DNA of 64,000 nucleotides from NCBI GenBank assembly GCA_016699675.1, contig CP064985.1, positions 124,001 through 188,000 of the forward strand. Reading direction: 5' to 3'. Positions 1 to 8,414 of the stretch are shown one piece after another; position 1 is the stretch's first letter, and each line of letters opens with the position of its first letter. The DNA is from Austwickia sp. Its GTDB lineage: Bacteria; Actinomycetota; Actinomycetes; Actinomycetales; Dermatophilaceae. A program made the translations under genes and the position numbers. The notes below the pieces were generated by a model. That model ran no database searches, was not told the DNA's origin, and saw only the letters and a program-made list of their open reading frames with translations.

Positions 1-679
1 TGCGCGCGCCCAGGTAGCCGCCCGCCGCGTTGGCCAACCCCATCGGGAGGCCGATCTTCCAGACCACCGCGCCGCCGGCGACGAACACGACCAGGGCCGC
101 GATGTTGGTCGCCAGGTTGCCGAGCTTGGCCAGCGCGGTCCCCTCCAGGAACGCGAAGCCCAGGACGCCGACCAGCAGGAACACGAAGAACGAGCCGGTA
201 CCGGGGCCGAGCGCCCCATCCCAGACCCCGACGCCCAGGCCGATCGCGGCCGCGCCGGCGGTGTGCCGGCGGCCGGTGTGGCGCAGCGCCTGGACCTGGC
301 CGAGGGATGGCTTGAGCAGGGTGTAGGCCCCGACCCCGATGAGCACCGCGAGGATCAGCGGGTTGAACGCCGCCTTCGGGATGTGCGCCGCGATCACCGC
401 ACCCGCGGCCGATCCCGCCAGCGCGCCCAGCACCAGCGGCAGCGCCGTCCGCAGGTCCGGCTTCACCCGGCGCAGGTAGGTGGCCGAGCTCACCGCTGTC
501 CCGCACACAGAGGCGAGCTTGTTGGTGGCGAGGAGCTGGACCGGTACGGCGTGCGGGAACGCCACCACGAACGCCGGCAGCTGGATGAGGCCGCCGCCGC
601 CCACGACCGCGTCGACGTATCCCGCGAGAAAGGCGGCGGCGATCAGGATCGCCATGGTCACCAGGGAGGCCTCGTCCAC
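1..679 (-). CDS. TSUP (TauE/SafE) family membrane transporter, partial
   Basis: Translation of the minus strand from a GTG at 679 gives a hydrophobic protein beginning VDEASLVTMAILIAAAFLAG and continuing with the glycine-rich GYVDAVVGGGGLIQLP stretch typical of the TauE/SafE (TSUP) family of anion or organosulfur exporters. Several membrane helices separated by glycine-rich turns follow, including GVGVWDGALGPGTGSFF, the family's second conserved repeat. The frame is still open at base 1, so the C-terminus lies outside the window. An alternative ATG start at 655 would remove eight residues. The gene is divergent from the purine permease, with 310 bases between them. Substrate cannot be told from sequence. 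Confidence 0.85.
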   Translation of the reverse strand, partial: MDEASLVTMAILIAAAFLAGYVDAVVGGGGLIQLPAFVVAFPHAVPVQLLATNKLASVCGTAVSSATYLRRVKPDLRTALPLVLGALAGSAAGAVIAAHIPKAAFNPLILAVLIGVGAYTLLKPSLGQVQALRHTGRRHTAGAAAIGLGVGVWDGALGPGTGSFFVFLLVGVLGFAFLEGTALAKLGNLATNIAALVVFVAGGAVVWKIGLPMGLANAAGGYLGAR

Positions 680-989
680 CCGGACACCATAGTCAGCGGC
701 GGGGCGGGTCTCTGGGCGACCACCGCCAGACGTGGGAAGGAGACTTTGCCCAGCGTTGGTCAGACATCGGCCGTTCCTGGCGGAGCGGTGCCGGCGTCTC
801 CTCGCCGCCGCCGGGCCCTCCTGAGGCCCAACGACTTCCGCGAGTCTCCGGCGCCCACCGAGGCTGAGCGGCCATCCTGTGGGGGAACCAGCAGCCGCGA
901 CCACCCCGCCGATAGGCGACCTAAGTCCCTGGCCGGTCTTCGAGACCCACGCCAGAGTTCTCGCGATACCCCTCTCGGAAGGCACTCCT
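680..989. other. Divergent intergenic region / long leader of the permease gene
   Basis: These 310 bases separate the TSUP gene from the permease start and contain no convincing gene. The permease has a clear ribosome binding site (GGAAGG near 976-981, nine bases before ATG 990). The leader is long for this compact genome and holds GC-rich segments that could fold, including GGGGGAACC near 882. I could not match it to a known riboswitch. Confidence 0.4.
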
Positions 990-2423
990 ATGAGCACTAT
1001 TGCCGAGCCGGCGCCCGCGTCCGGGGTCCACCCCGTCGACGAGGTGCTGCCGGCGGCGAAGCTGGCCATCTACGGCCTGCAGCACGTCCTCGCGTTCTAC
1101 GCGGGCGCGGTCATCGTGCCGATCCTGCTCGCCAGCGCGATCGGCCTGGACACCGAGACCCTGATCCACCTCATCAACGCCGACCTGTTGACGTGCGGGA
1201 TCGCGTCGATCATCCAGTCGGTCGGGTTCTGGAAGGTCGGCGTCCGGTTGCCCCTGCTGCAGGGCGTGACCTTCACCGCCGTGTCGCCGATGATCGCCAT
1301 CGGCCTGTCGCAGGGCGGGGGTCGCGAGTCGCTGCCCTACATCTACGGCTCGGTCATCGTCGCGGGCCTGTTCACCTTCCTCATCGCCCCGTACTTCGCC
1401 AAGCTCATCCGGTTCTTCCCGCCGGTCGTGACCGGCAGCGTCATCACCATCATCGGGGTGGCCCTGCTCCCCGTGGCGGCCAACGACGCGATCATGGCCG
1501 CCCCCGACCCCAACCGGAACTTCGTCCAGATCGGCGTGCCCGCCGACCAGATCGCCGTGCGTAGCATCCTGTACGCCGTCGGAACCCTCCTCTTCATCGT
1601 GTTCCTGCAGCGCTTCTTCAAGGGCTTCCTGGGCACCATCGCGGTCCTGCTCGGCCTGGTCGGCGGCACCTTGGTCGCATGGCTGCTCGGCGACGCGCAC
1701 TTCGACGCGATCGCCAGCTCGTCCTGGGTCGGGGTGACGACCCCGTTCTACTTCGGGATCCCGAAGTTCGCCTTCGCCGCGGTCGTCTCGATGGTCGTCG
1801 TCATGCTCATCACCGCGGTGGAGACCACCGGCGACGTCTTCGCCACCGGGGAGATCGTCGAGAAGAAGATCGAGTCCGAGGACATCGCGCGGGCCCTGCG
1901 CGCCGATGGCCTGGCCACGACGCTCGGCGGCGTGCTCAACAGCTTCCCCTACACCTGCTTCGCCGAGAACGTCGGCCTCGTCCGGCTCACCCGGATCAAG
2001 TCCCGCTGGGTCGTGGCCAGTGCGGGCGCCATCATGATCGTCCTCGGCCTGCTGCCCAAGGCTGGCGCGCTGGTCGCGGGCATCCCGCACCACGTGCTCG
2101 GCGGCGCGGCCCTGGCCATGTTCGCGACGGTCGCGGTCGTCGGCATCCAGACGCTGACCCGGGTGGACTTCAAGGACGACCGCAACATCGTCATCGTCGC
2201 GACCTCGCTGGCCTTGGCCATGCTGGTCACCATCCAGCCCAACGTCGCCAAGGTCGTCCCGAGCTGGGCCGAGATCATCTTCGGCTCCGGCATCACCCTG
2301 GGCAGCCTCTGCGCGATCCTGCTCAACCTGATCTTCCACCACACGGGTGGTCAGCGGCACACCGCGGACGAGGCGATCGCCGACGCGACCGCCCGCTCGT
2401 ACGAGTCCGCCCCCGGCGAGTGA
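990..2423 (+). CDS. NCS2 family purine (xanthine/uric acid/guanine-type) permease
   Basis: 477-residue polytopic membrane protein of the nucleobase:cation symporter-2 family, which imports purines or uracil with a cation. Visible family marks are the TM1 Gln-His pair (GLQHVLAFYAGAVIVP), the VETTGDVFATGEI segment before a core helix, and the NCS2 signature ENVGLVRLTR after FPYTCFA. The ATG at 990 is chosen because GGAAGG precedes it; an upstream in-frame ATG at 879 would add 37 non-conserved residues. The stop codon lies one base before the guanine deaminase ATG, so the two are probably co-translated. This context points to guanine, xanthine or urate as substrate, which is inference. Confidence 0.9.
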   Translation: MSTIAEPAPASGVHPVDEVLPAAKLAIYGLQHVLAFYAGAVIVPILLASAIGLDTETLIHLINADLLTCGIASIIQSVGFWKVGVRLPLLQGVTFTAVSPMIAIGLSQGGGRESLPYIYGSVIVAGLFTFLIAPYFAKLIRFFPPVVTGSVITIIGVALLPVAANDAIMAAPDPNRNFVQIGVPADQIAVRSILYAVGTLLFIVFLQRFFKGFLGTIAVLLGLVGGTLVAWLLGDAHFDAIASSSWVGVTTPFYFGIPKFAFAAVVSMVVVMLITAVETTGDVFATGEIVEKKIESEDIARALRADGLATTLGGVLNSFPYTCFAENVGLVRLTRIKSRWVVASAGAIMIVLGLLPKAGALVAGIPHHVLGGAALAMFATVAVVGIQTLTRVDFKDDRNIVIVATSLALAMLVTIQPNVAKVVPSWAEIIFGSGITLGSLCAILLNLIFHHTGGQRHTADEAIADATARSYESAPGE

Positions 2424-2424
2424 G

Positions 2425-3750
2425 ATGACCCTGTTCCGAGGCGCGCTCCTCGACACGCCGGCCGGCGCGTCGGGGGGCGCGTCCTGGCTCGAGCCGACGA
2501 CGCTGCGGGTCGAGGAGGACGGTGCGCTCCTGGTGCGCGACGGCGTGATCGCCGCGCGCGGCCCCGCCGCCGCGCTGCTCGCCGCGCATCCCGACGAACC
2601 CGTCGTCGACTGTCGTCCGGGCCTGCTGCTGCCGGGGTTCGTCGACACCCACGTGCACTACCCCCAGGTCCGCGTCATCGGCGGCCTCGGGCGGCCGCTC
2701 CTGGACTGGCTGGAGCAGTGCGCCCTGCCCGAGGAGGCGCGGCTCGCCGACTCGGCGTACGCCCGCGGCGTCGCCGCGGACTTCCTCGCAGGGCTGGTCC
2801 GCGCGGGCACCACCTCGGCCCTCGTCTTCGGGTCGCACTACGCCGGGGCGATGGACGAGTTCTTCACGGCCGCCGCCTCGTCCGGGCTCCGCATCACGTC
2901 CGGGCTCGTGGTCTCGGATCGTGCGCTGCGGGCGGACCTGCTCACGACGCCGGACCGGGCGCTCACCGAGGGCGCCGAGCTGGCCCAGCGCTGGCACGGG
3001 GCGGGGGCGGGGCGGCTGCGGTACGCCGTCACCCCGCGCTTCGCCTTCTCCTGCTCGGGGGCCCTCCTCGACGCGTGCGGCGAGCTGGCAGCCGACACCC
3101 CCGGGGCGTACGTCACCAGCCACGTCAACGAGAACGAGGCCGAGATCGCCGGGGTCGCGGCGGCCTTCCCGGCTTCGGCGGACTACGTCGGGGTGTACGC
3201 CGACCACGGCCTGCTCGGGCCCTGCACGGTGCTGGCCCACGACGTCCACCCCCGCCCCCGCGAGCTGTCCGCCCAGGCGGACGCCGGGTCGGCTGTGGCG
3301 CATTGCCCGACGAGCAACGCCGCGCTCGGCAGCGGCCTGTTCCGGTTCCGCGACCACGCCGAGGCCGGCGTCCGGGTCGCCCTGGGCTCGGATGTGGGCG
3401 GCGGGACGGGCTTCTGCCTGGCCAAGGAGGGCCTGCAGGCCTACTTCGCCCAGCAGCTCACCCCACCCGACCGCCGCTTCGGGCTGACCGCGGCGGATCT
3501 GCTCCGGCTCGCCACGGCGGCGGGCGCCGACGCGCTCGGGCTCGCGGCACGCACCGGCGACTTCGAGGTCGGCCGGGAGTTCGACGCCGTGTGGTGGCGC
3601 CCCGCGGCCGACTCGACGCTGGCCGTCGGGCTGCGCCACGCCGACTCGGCGCAGGACGCGCTGGCGACGCTGTTCGCCCAGGGCACGCCCGCCGACGTCG
3701 CGGCCGTGTGGGTGGGCGGGCAACCCGCGGTGGCCCTGCCGGCCGACTGA
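2425..3750 (+). CDS. guaD: Guanine deaminase
   Basis: 441-residue amidohydrolase that converts guanine to xanthine and ammonia in purine salvage and catabolism. The metal-binding HxH motif is in PGFVDTHVHYPQ (His76 and His78); further conserved segments are SHVNENEAEI, LAHDVHP, AHCPTSNAALGSG and ALGSDVGGGTGFCL, the last carrying the catalytic-site Asp. Length matches the family. It starts one base after the stop of the permease, suggesting an uptake-plus-deamination operon. Confidence 0.93.
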   Translation: MTLFRGALLDTPAGASGGASWLEPTTLRVEEDGALLVRDGVIAARGPAAALLAAHPDEPVVDCRPGLLLPGFVDTHVHYPQVRVIGGLGRPLLDWLEQCALPEEARLADSAYARGVAADFLAGLVRAGTTSALVFGSHYAGAMDEFFTAAASSGLRITSGLVVSDRALRADLLTTPDRALTEGAELAQRWHGAGAGRLRYAVTPRFAFSCSGALLDACGELAADTPGAYVTSHVNENEAEIAGVAAAFPASADYVGVYADHGLLGPCTVLAHDVHPRPRELSAQADAGSAVAHCPTSNAALGSGLFRFRDHAEAGVRVALGSDVGGGTGFCLAKEGLQAYFAQQLTPPDRRFGLTAADLLRLATAAGADALGLAARTGDFEVGREFDAVWWRPAADSTLAVGLRHADSAQDALATLFAQGTPADVAAVWVGGQPAVALPAD

Positions 3751-3817
3751 CGCCGGGGCGACCGAACCGCTACCAGATCGCGGCGCTCACACCGCCCGCC
3801 TGGAGAAAAACCGCTGG

Positions 3818-4810
3818 TCAGGGTGATGGTGCGGCGGAAGCCTGGGTCGTTCTGCCATGACTTCGGTCGTCCTGCCCCCAGAGCAGGTCGGTGGCGTAGG
3901 CGGGCCAGCGGACGGCGAACCGGATCGTCTCCCCGGGCCGCAGCTGCGCCACCAGGTCGGTCGCGGCCTCGTCGAGGACCGCGATCACCGGATAGCCGCC
4001 CGTGGTCGGGTGGTCGGCGAGAAAGATCACCGGCTGCCCCGACGGGGGCACCTGCACGCTGCCCCGCACGGTGGCCTCGCTCGCCAGCTCGCCATCCGCC
4101 GCGCGCTCCAGCCGCGGCCCCGCGCAACGCACCCCGACCCGGTCGCCGTCGGCGGTCACCTCCCAGCGGGTTCGGGGGAAGAGCTCCCGGGCCTCCGCCG
4201 TGAACCAGTCCGCCCGCGGCCCCCACGTCGCGGTGAGCCGCGGCTCCCCGTCGGAAGCCGTCCGATGGGCGTTTGCCAGCAACAACGCCGCAGTCTGGCC
4301 GTCGTGCCCGGCCGCTCCGCCCGCGCCGAAGGAGGCCGCGTCGGCCGGGTGGGCAGCCCCGCTCTCCAGCACGTCCCCCGCCGCGAGGGGCGCGGGTCCC
4401 AGCCCCGCGATGGTGTCGGCGGACCTGCTGCCCAGCACCGGAGCGGCGGCGATACCCCCGGCCACCGCGACGTACGACCGCAGCCCGCTCGGGGGGCGGC
4501 CGAGCCGGACGCGCTGCCCGGCGCCGACGTACACCGCCGCCTCGCACGGCACCGCCCGATCCCCCACGGTGAGCGGAACCGGCGCCCCGGCGACCGCGAT
4601 CACTCCCGGAGACTCGGCCTCCACCACCAGCCCGCCCAGCAGGACCTCCAGCGTCGCGGCGCCCTCGTCGTTGCCGAGCAGCCGGTTGGCGAGCCGATGC
4701 GCGCCGCGGTCGGCGGCGCCGGAGGGGCTGACGCCCAGGCTGGCGAGGCCGCCGCGGCCGAGGTCCTCCACCAGCGTCCGCGTCCCCGGATCGACGACCC
4801 GCAGCCTCAT
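3818..4810 (-). CDS. pxpC: 5-oxoprolinase subunit C (biotin-dependent carboxyltransferase-like, KipA family)
   Basis: 330 residues. PxpABC hydrolyses 5-oxoproline (pyroglutamate) to glutamate using ATP; PxpC is the KipA/allophanate-hydrolase subunit-2-like component. It begins MRLRVVDPGTRTLVEDLGRG, followed by GVSPSGAADRGAHRLANRLL, a strong family signature. The C-terminal part has PPSGQPVIFLADHPTTGGYP, the typical substrate-site region. The start ATG at 4810 overlaps the stop of pxpB by four bases (ATGA), supporting this start over an upstream in-frame one. It is the last gene of the pxpA-pxpB-pxpC operon and converges with guaD. Confidence 0.92.
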   Translation of the reverse strand: MRLRVVDPGTRTLVEDLGRGGLASLGVSPSGAADRGAHRLANRLLGNDEGAATLEVLLGGLVVEAESPGVIAVAGAPVPLTVGDRAVPCEAAVYVGAGQRVRLGRPPSGLRSYVAVAGGIAAAPVLGSRSADTIAGLGPAPLAAGDVLESGAAHPADAASFGAGGAAGHDGQTAALLLANAHRTASDGEPRLTATWGPRADWFTAEARELFPRTRWEVTADGDRVGVRCAGPRLERAADGELASEATVRGSVQVPPSGQPVIFLADHPTTGGYPVIAVLDEAATDLVAQLRPGETIRFAVRWPAYATDLLWGQDDRSHGRTTQASAAPSP

Positions 4811-5442
4811 CGCACCGCCTCGAAGCGCACCCGCGTGCCCGGCGGCAGCAGGGCCGGCGGATCCCGCTCGACGTCCCACAAGGGGGCCTCCGTCCGGCCG
4901 ATCAGCTGCCACCCGCCGGGGCTGGCGGTGGGATAGCAGCCGCAGTACTCCCCCGCCAATCCCACCGACCCCGCCGGCACCCGGGTGCGGGGCGACTCCC
5001 GCCGCGGCACGACCCAGCCGGCGTCCGGGCTGGTGAGGTAGGCGAATCCCGGCGAGAACCCGCAGAACGCCACGGTCCAGGTCAGCTCGGTGTGCCGGGC
5101 GACCACCCCCTCGGGGCTCAGCCCGAGCAGGTCGGCGACGTCGCGCAGGTCCTCCCCGTCGTACGTCACCGGCACCGTCACCTCCCCCGCGTTGCCCGCT
5201 CCGGGCGCGTCGGGCGCGTCAACGGCGCCCAGCGGACGCGGGACGACGCCCCGCGCGGCCGCCACCACCCCCGGAACGGCCGCAGGGTTTCGCGCCCGCA
5301 GCAGCACGGTGCGGGCGCCGGGCACCACCTCGACCACGTCGGTCAAGGGGGCCGCGGCGAGTCCCGCGCGATAGGCGAGCGCCTGCGCCCCATCGGCGAA
5401 TTCGAGCAGGACGGCGTCCGCGCCGCAGGGCAGCACCCGCAT
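4807..5442 (-). CDS. pxpB: 5-oxoprolinase subunit B (KipI family)
   Basis: 211 residues. PxpB is the KipI-like partner of PxpC in ATP-dependent 5-oxoproline hydrolysis. Starts MRVLPCGADAVLLEF; the C-terminal half has the family block CGFSPGFAYLTS, then PRRESPRTRVPAGSVGLAG and YPTASPGGWQLIGRT. The ATG at 5442 overlaps the pxpA stop by one base (TGATG). A proline- and alanine-rich stretch around residues 85-100 separates the two lobes. Confidence 0.92.
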   Translation of the reverse strand: MRVLPCGADAVLLEFADGAQALAYRAGLAAAPLTDVVEVVPGARTVLLRARNPAAVPGVVAAARGVVPRPLGAVDAPDAPGAGNAGEVTVPVTYDGEDLRDVADLLGLSPEGVVARHTELTWTVAFCGFSPGFAYLTSPDAGWVVPRRESPRTRVPAGSVGLAGEYCGCYPTASPGGWQLIGRTEAPLWDVERDPPALLPPGTRVRFEAVR

Positions 5443-6278
5443 CACGGCGCGGGGTCGGCTGCCGGGGCCGACATCCGGCCCAGGACCGGGACCGGGACCG
5501 GGGCCGGGGCGAACGGGCCGACGTCGACCCCGGCCTGCTCCAGCGCCGCCCGCACCGCGTGGGCCATGCCGACGGCGCCGGGGCTGTCCCCGTGCACGCA
5601 CAGCGACGCCGGCCGGAAGTGCACGGCCGTCCCGTCGATCGCGTCGACCACGCCGTCGGTGACCATGCGCACCGCCCGCGCGGCGACGGCGTCCGGGTTG
5701 TGCAGCACCGAGCTGGGCTGCGAGCGCGGCACGAGCGTCCCGTCCGCGGCATAGGCCCGATCGACGAATGCCTCCGCGGCCATGGGCAGCCCGGCCTCCG
5801 AGGCGTACCGCAGCGCCAGGGAGCCCGGCAGGCCCAGCAGGGTGAGGGGCGACCCGTTCTCCGCCAGGCCGGCGAGCGCCTCGACGACCGCCCGCGCCTG
5901 ACGTTCGTGGTCGACGATCGTGTTGTAGAGCGCCCCGTGTGGCTTGCAGTAGGTCACGGTCATCCCTTCGGCGGCCGCGATCGCCTGCAGGGCTCCGACC
6001 TGGTAGCGCACCTCGGCCCGCAGGTCGTCGGGGTCCGCGTCGATGAACCGCCGCCCGAAGCCGGCCAGGTCGCGGTAGGCCACGTGGGCGCCGATCGCCA
6101 ACCCGTGCTCGCTGGCCAGCCGCACCGTCGCGGTCATCACGGACGCGTCGCCCGCGTGGAAGCCGCAGGCGACGTTCATGCTCGACAGCACCGGCGCCAG
6201 CCCCGCGTCGTCGCCCAGGGTCCACCGGGAGAACGACTCCCCCACGTCGGCGTTGAGGTCGATGCGCATGGGCTCCAT
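5442..6278 (-). CDS. pxpA: 5-oxoprolinase subunit A (LamB/YcsF family)
   Basis: 278 residues, first gene of the pxpABC operon. PxpA is the LamB/YcsF subunit, which acts on the ring of 5-oxoproline. The N-terminus MEPMRIDLNADVGESF is the family hallmark; further conserved blocks are SSMNVACGFHAGDASVM, IGAHVAYRDLAGFGRR, YCKPHGALYNTI and CVHGDSPGAV. A second ATG three codons in (6269) is an equally good start. The last ~22 residues are a low-complexity Pro/Val/Ala tail encoded by repeated GACCGG-like hexamers, not expected in the family. Confidence 0.92.
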   Translation of the reverse strand: MEPMRIDLNADVGESFSRWTLGDDAGLAPVLSSMNVACGFHAGDASVMTATVRLASEHGLAIGAHVAYRDLAGFGRRFIDADPDDLRAEVRYQVGALQAIAAAEGMTVTYCKPHGALYNTIVDHERQARAVVEALAGLAENGSPLTLLGLPGSLALRYASEAGLPMAAEAFVDRAYAADGTLVPRSQPSSVLHNPDAVAARAVRMVTDGVVDAIDGTAVHFRPASLCVHGDSPGAVGMAHAVRAALEQAGVDVGPFAPAPVPVPVLGRMSAPAADPAP

Positions 6279-6335
6279 CCTGCCCGCCGATGGCGCAGGC
6301 CAGCCAGCCCTGCCGCAGTTGGCCGCCCCCGGCGC

Positions 6336-6938
6336 TCAGCCGCCCAGCGCGAGCCGGGCCGCGACCGCGAGCATGACCACCCCCACCCCGATGTCCACCG
6401 CGCGCCAGGTGCCGGGCCGGTCCAGCAGCGGCGCGAGCGCCCGCGCGCCGTACCCGAGGCTCGTGAACCATCCGACCGACGCCGTCCCCGCGCCCCCGGC
6501 GAACGCCCACCGCAGCGCACCCTGCTGGTTGGCCAGGTTGCCGACCATCACGACGGTGTCGAGGTAGACGTGCGGGTTGAGGTACGTCAGCGAGGCCGCC
6601 ACCAGGCCGGCCCGCCGGGCGGAGACGCGCTGCGGCCCACCCGCCGCGGTCAGGCTGCCGCCGGTGGCGGCCGAGCGGAACGCCGTGACCGCGAACCACA
6701 GCAGGTAGGCCACGCCGCCCCACCGGAGCACCTGCAGGAGGGTCGGAGCCGACGTCACGAGCGCGCCGATCCCGACCGTGCCGAGCCCGATCAGGAGCAG
6801 GTCGGAGACGGCGCAGATCGCGACGATCAGGCCCACGTGCTCGCGGCGGATGCCCTGGCGCAGGACGTACGCGTTCTGGGCGCCGATCGCGACGATGAGC
6901 GCGAGTCCGGTGGACAGGCCGAGCAGGTACGTGGTCAC
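6336..6938 (-). CDS. lysE: LysE/ArgO family basic amino acid exporter
   Basis: 200-residue inner-membrane protein with about six predicted helices. The N-terminal segment GLALIVAIGAQNAYVLRQGI is the LysE/ArgO signature, and TYLNPHVYLDTVVMVG is the conserved TM4 region with the Asn-Pro-His motif. These carriers export lysine or arginine in exchange for a proton or hydroxide. The divergent neighbour is a LysG/ArgP-type regulator, the classic arrangement in which the regulator activates the exporter when basic amino acids accumulate. Confidence 0.92.
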   Translation of the reverse strand: MTTYLLGLSTGLALIVAIGAQNAYVLRQGIRREHVGLIVAICAVSDLLLIGLGTVGIGALVTSAPTLLQVLRWGGVAYLLWFAVTAFRSAATGGSLTAAGGPQRVSARRAGLVAASLTYLNPHVYLDTVVMVGNLANQQGALRWAFAGGAGTASVGWFTSLGYGARALAPLLDRPGTWRAVDIGVGVVMLAVAARLALGG

Positions 6939-7000
6939 GCCGGCAAGGCTAGGCCCGCCCGCGGGTTAAGCGAAACATCAAGAAGTTGTAGCCTGTGAAG
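6939..7000. promoter_or_regulatory. lysE-lysG divergent promoter/operator region
   Basis: About 60 bases between the two divergent starts, with a less GC-rich stretch near 6966-6990. LysG/ArgP regulators normally bind this position. I see no clean palindrome, so the assignment rests on gene arrangement. Confidence 0.5.
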
Positions 7001-7879
7001 ATGAGCTTCATCAGCGCCGAGCAGCTGGCGACGATCGCCGCCGTCGCGGACGCGGGCAGCTTCGAGCGTGCGGGCGTCCGCCTGCACATCTCGACGTCCG
7101 CGGTGAGCCAGCGCGTCAAGGCGCTGGAGCGCGCGGTGGGCCAGGTCGTCGTCCGGCGGGGCACCCCCAGCGAACTCACCGCGGCCGGCGGGACTCTGCT
7201 GCGCTACGCCCGTCAGGTGGCGCTGCTCGACGCGGAGATGCGCGTGCAGCTCGCGGGCCCGCAGGAGCCCGGGGTGGCCATCGACCTGCCGGTCGCGGTC
7301 AACGCCGACTCGCTCGCGACGTGGTTTCCCGCCGTGTTCGTCGAGGCGGCCACCTGGCACGGCGTACGACTCAGGCTCCACGTCGACGACGAGGAACACA
7401 CCGCCGCGCTGCTGCGCGAGGGCGTGGCGTTGGCCGCGGTCTCGACGCACGCCAGGCCGGTGCCCGGCTGCCGCGCGGTGGCGCTGGCGCAGATGACGTA
7501 CCGCCCGTACGCCCGGGCCGATCTCCTGGCGCGCTACACCACGGCCGGTGCGGCCCCGGACCTGACGCGCCTCCCCGCGCTGCGCTATGACGACAAGGAC
7601 GATCTCCAGCATCGGGCCCTGCGCGCCGCCGGTGTGCCCACGGACGTGGCGGGCCCGCGGATCCCGAACTCGCAGGCGTTCGTCGCCGCGGTCCGGGCGG
7701 GCCTCGGCTGGGGCATGCTGCCGACCGCCCAGGTCCCCAAGGGCGCGGGGCTTGTGCCGGTCCCGGGCCTGGCTGCGGTGGTGCGGCGGCTGTACTGGCA
7801 CCGGTGGAAGCTCGACAGTCCCGCGCTGGACCGACTCACCGACGCCGTCGTCGCCGCGGCACGGTCCGCGGACGGCTAA
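7001..7879 (+). CDS. lysG: LysR family regulator of basic amino acid export (ArgP/LysG type)
   Basis: 292 residues. The N-terminal winged helix-turn-helix has the LysR pattern FISAEQLATIAAVADAGSFE, then LHISTSAVSQRVKALERAVG. The C-terminal part is the effector-binding domain (about residues 90-290), with the ArgP-like PALRYDDKDDLQHRAL and GLGWGMLPTAQV segments. A GTG two codons upstream (6995) is an alternative start. It is divergent from lysE, its likely target, and probably senses lysine or arginine. Confidence 0.9.
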   Translation: MSFISAEQLATIAAVADAGSFERAGVRLHISTSAVSQRVKALERAVGQVVVRRGTPSELTAAGGTLLRYARQVALLDAEMRVQLAGPQEPGVAIDLPVAVNADSLATWFPAVFVEAATWHGVRLRLHVDDEEHTAALLREGVALAAVSTHARPVPGCRAVALAQMTYRPYARADLLARYTTAGAAPDLTRLPALRYDDKDDLQHRALRAAGVPTDVAGPRIPNSQAFVAAVRAGLGWGMLPTAQVPKGAGLVPVPGLAAVVRRLYWHRWKLDSPALDRLTDAVVAAARSADG

Positions 7880-8025
7880 GCCGCTGGGAACCAATGACGT
7901 TGTCCGTTCGTCGAACTCGGTGAGGACCGTTCCGTCGCCGACCTCCCGGGTCGGCGGCAGCGAACGACGTACGGCGAGCGCGGGGCGCGGCCCCAGGTTC
8001 ACGCCCCGCGAGAGGAGGCGGAACC

Positions 8026-8361
8026 ATGCGCGTCGCGTCGACGCCGCCCTCGGCGTCGGTGTCCCTGATCAGCCATCGTTACGGCCACGACCGTCTGTGG
8101 GGCCGCACCTACCTGGCGGTGACCGTCGGCCTGCTCCTGGCGCTCAGCGAGGCCCTCTGGCCCGCCGGCCTCCTCATCGCGGGTGGCGTCGCCGCGTCGG
8201 CCCGTGCCTATCGGCGCTCCGTCGATCGCCTCGCCCAGGAACCCTCGACGCTGCGCGTCGACCTCGCCGACCTCTGGCACGTCATCCACACGCAGGTCGT
8301 CGGCGGTGCCTTAGCGATTGCCGGCATGATCCTGCTGGTGCAGCTGTTGGAGCTGCTCTGA
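8026..8361 (+). CDS. Small membrane protein, unknown function
   Basis: 111 residues with a strong ribosome binding site (GAGGAGG) ahead of ATG 8026. Two hydrophobic segments are visible: about residues 27-55 (TYLAVTVGLLLALSEALWPA onward) and 93-111 (GALAIAGMILLVQLLELL), with a basic/acidic loop between. It ends directly at the second helix. No family recognised. It converges with the Fic gene. Confidence 0.65.
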   Translation: MRVASTPPSASVSLISHRYGHDRLWGRTYLAVTVGLLLALSEALWPAGLLIAGGVAASARAYRRSVDRLAQEPSTLRVDLADLWHVIHTQVVGGALAIAGMILLVQLLELL

Positions 8362-8414
8362 CTCAAGCGCCCGGGTGGTGCGCCCGGCTAACCCCCCACG
8401 CGCCGCCAGCCGCC

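Noticed and set aside
263..1564. Long plus-strand open frame rich in Arg, Gly and Pro
   Set aside because: It is the reverse shadow of the TSUP gene and an alternative frame of the permease; high GC makes stop codons rare in all frames.
921..2648. 575-codon minus-strand open frame opposite the NCS2 permease
   Set aside because: Composition is Asp/Arg/Gly-rich with no conserved motif and it lies fully opposite a gene with clear family signatures.
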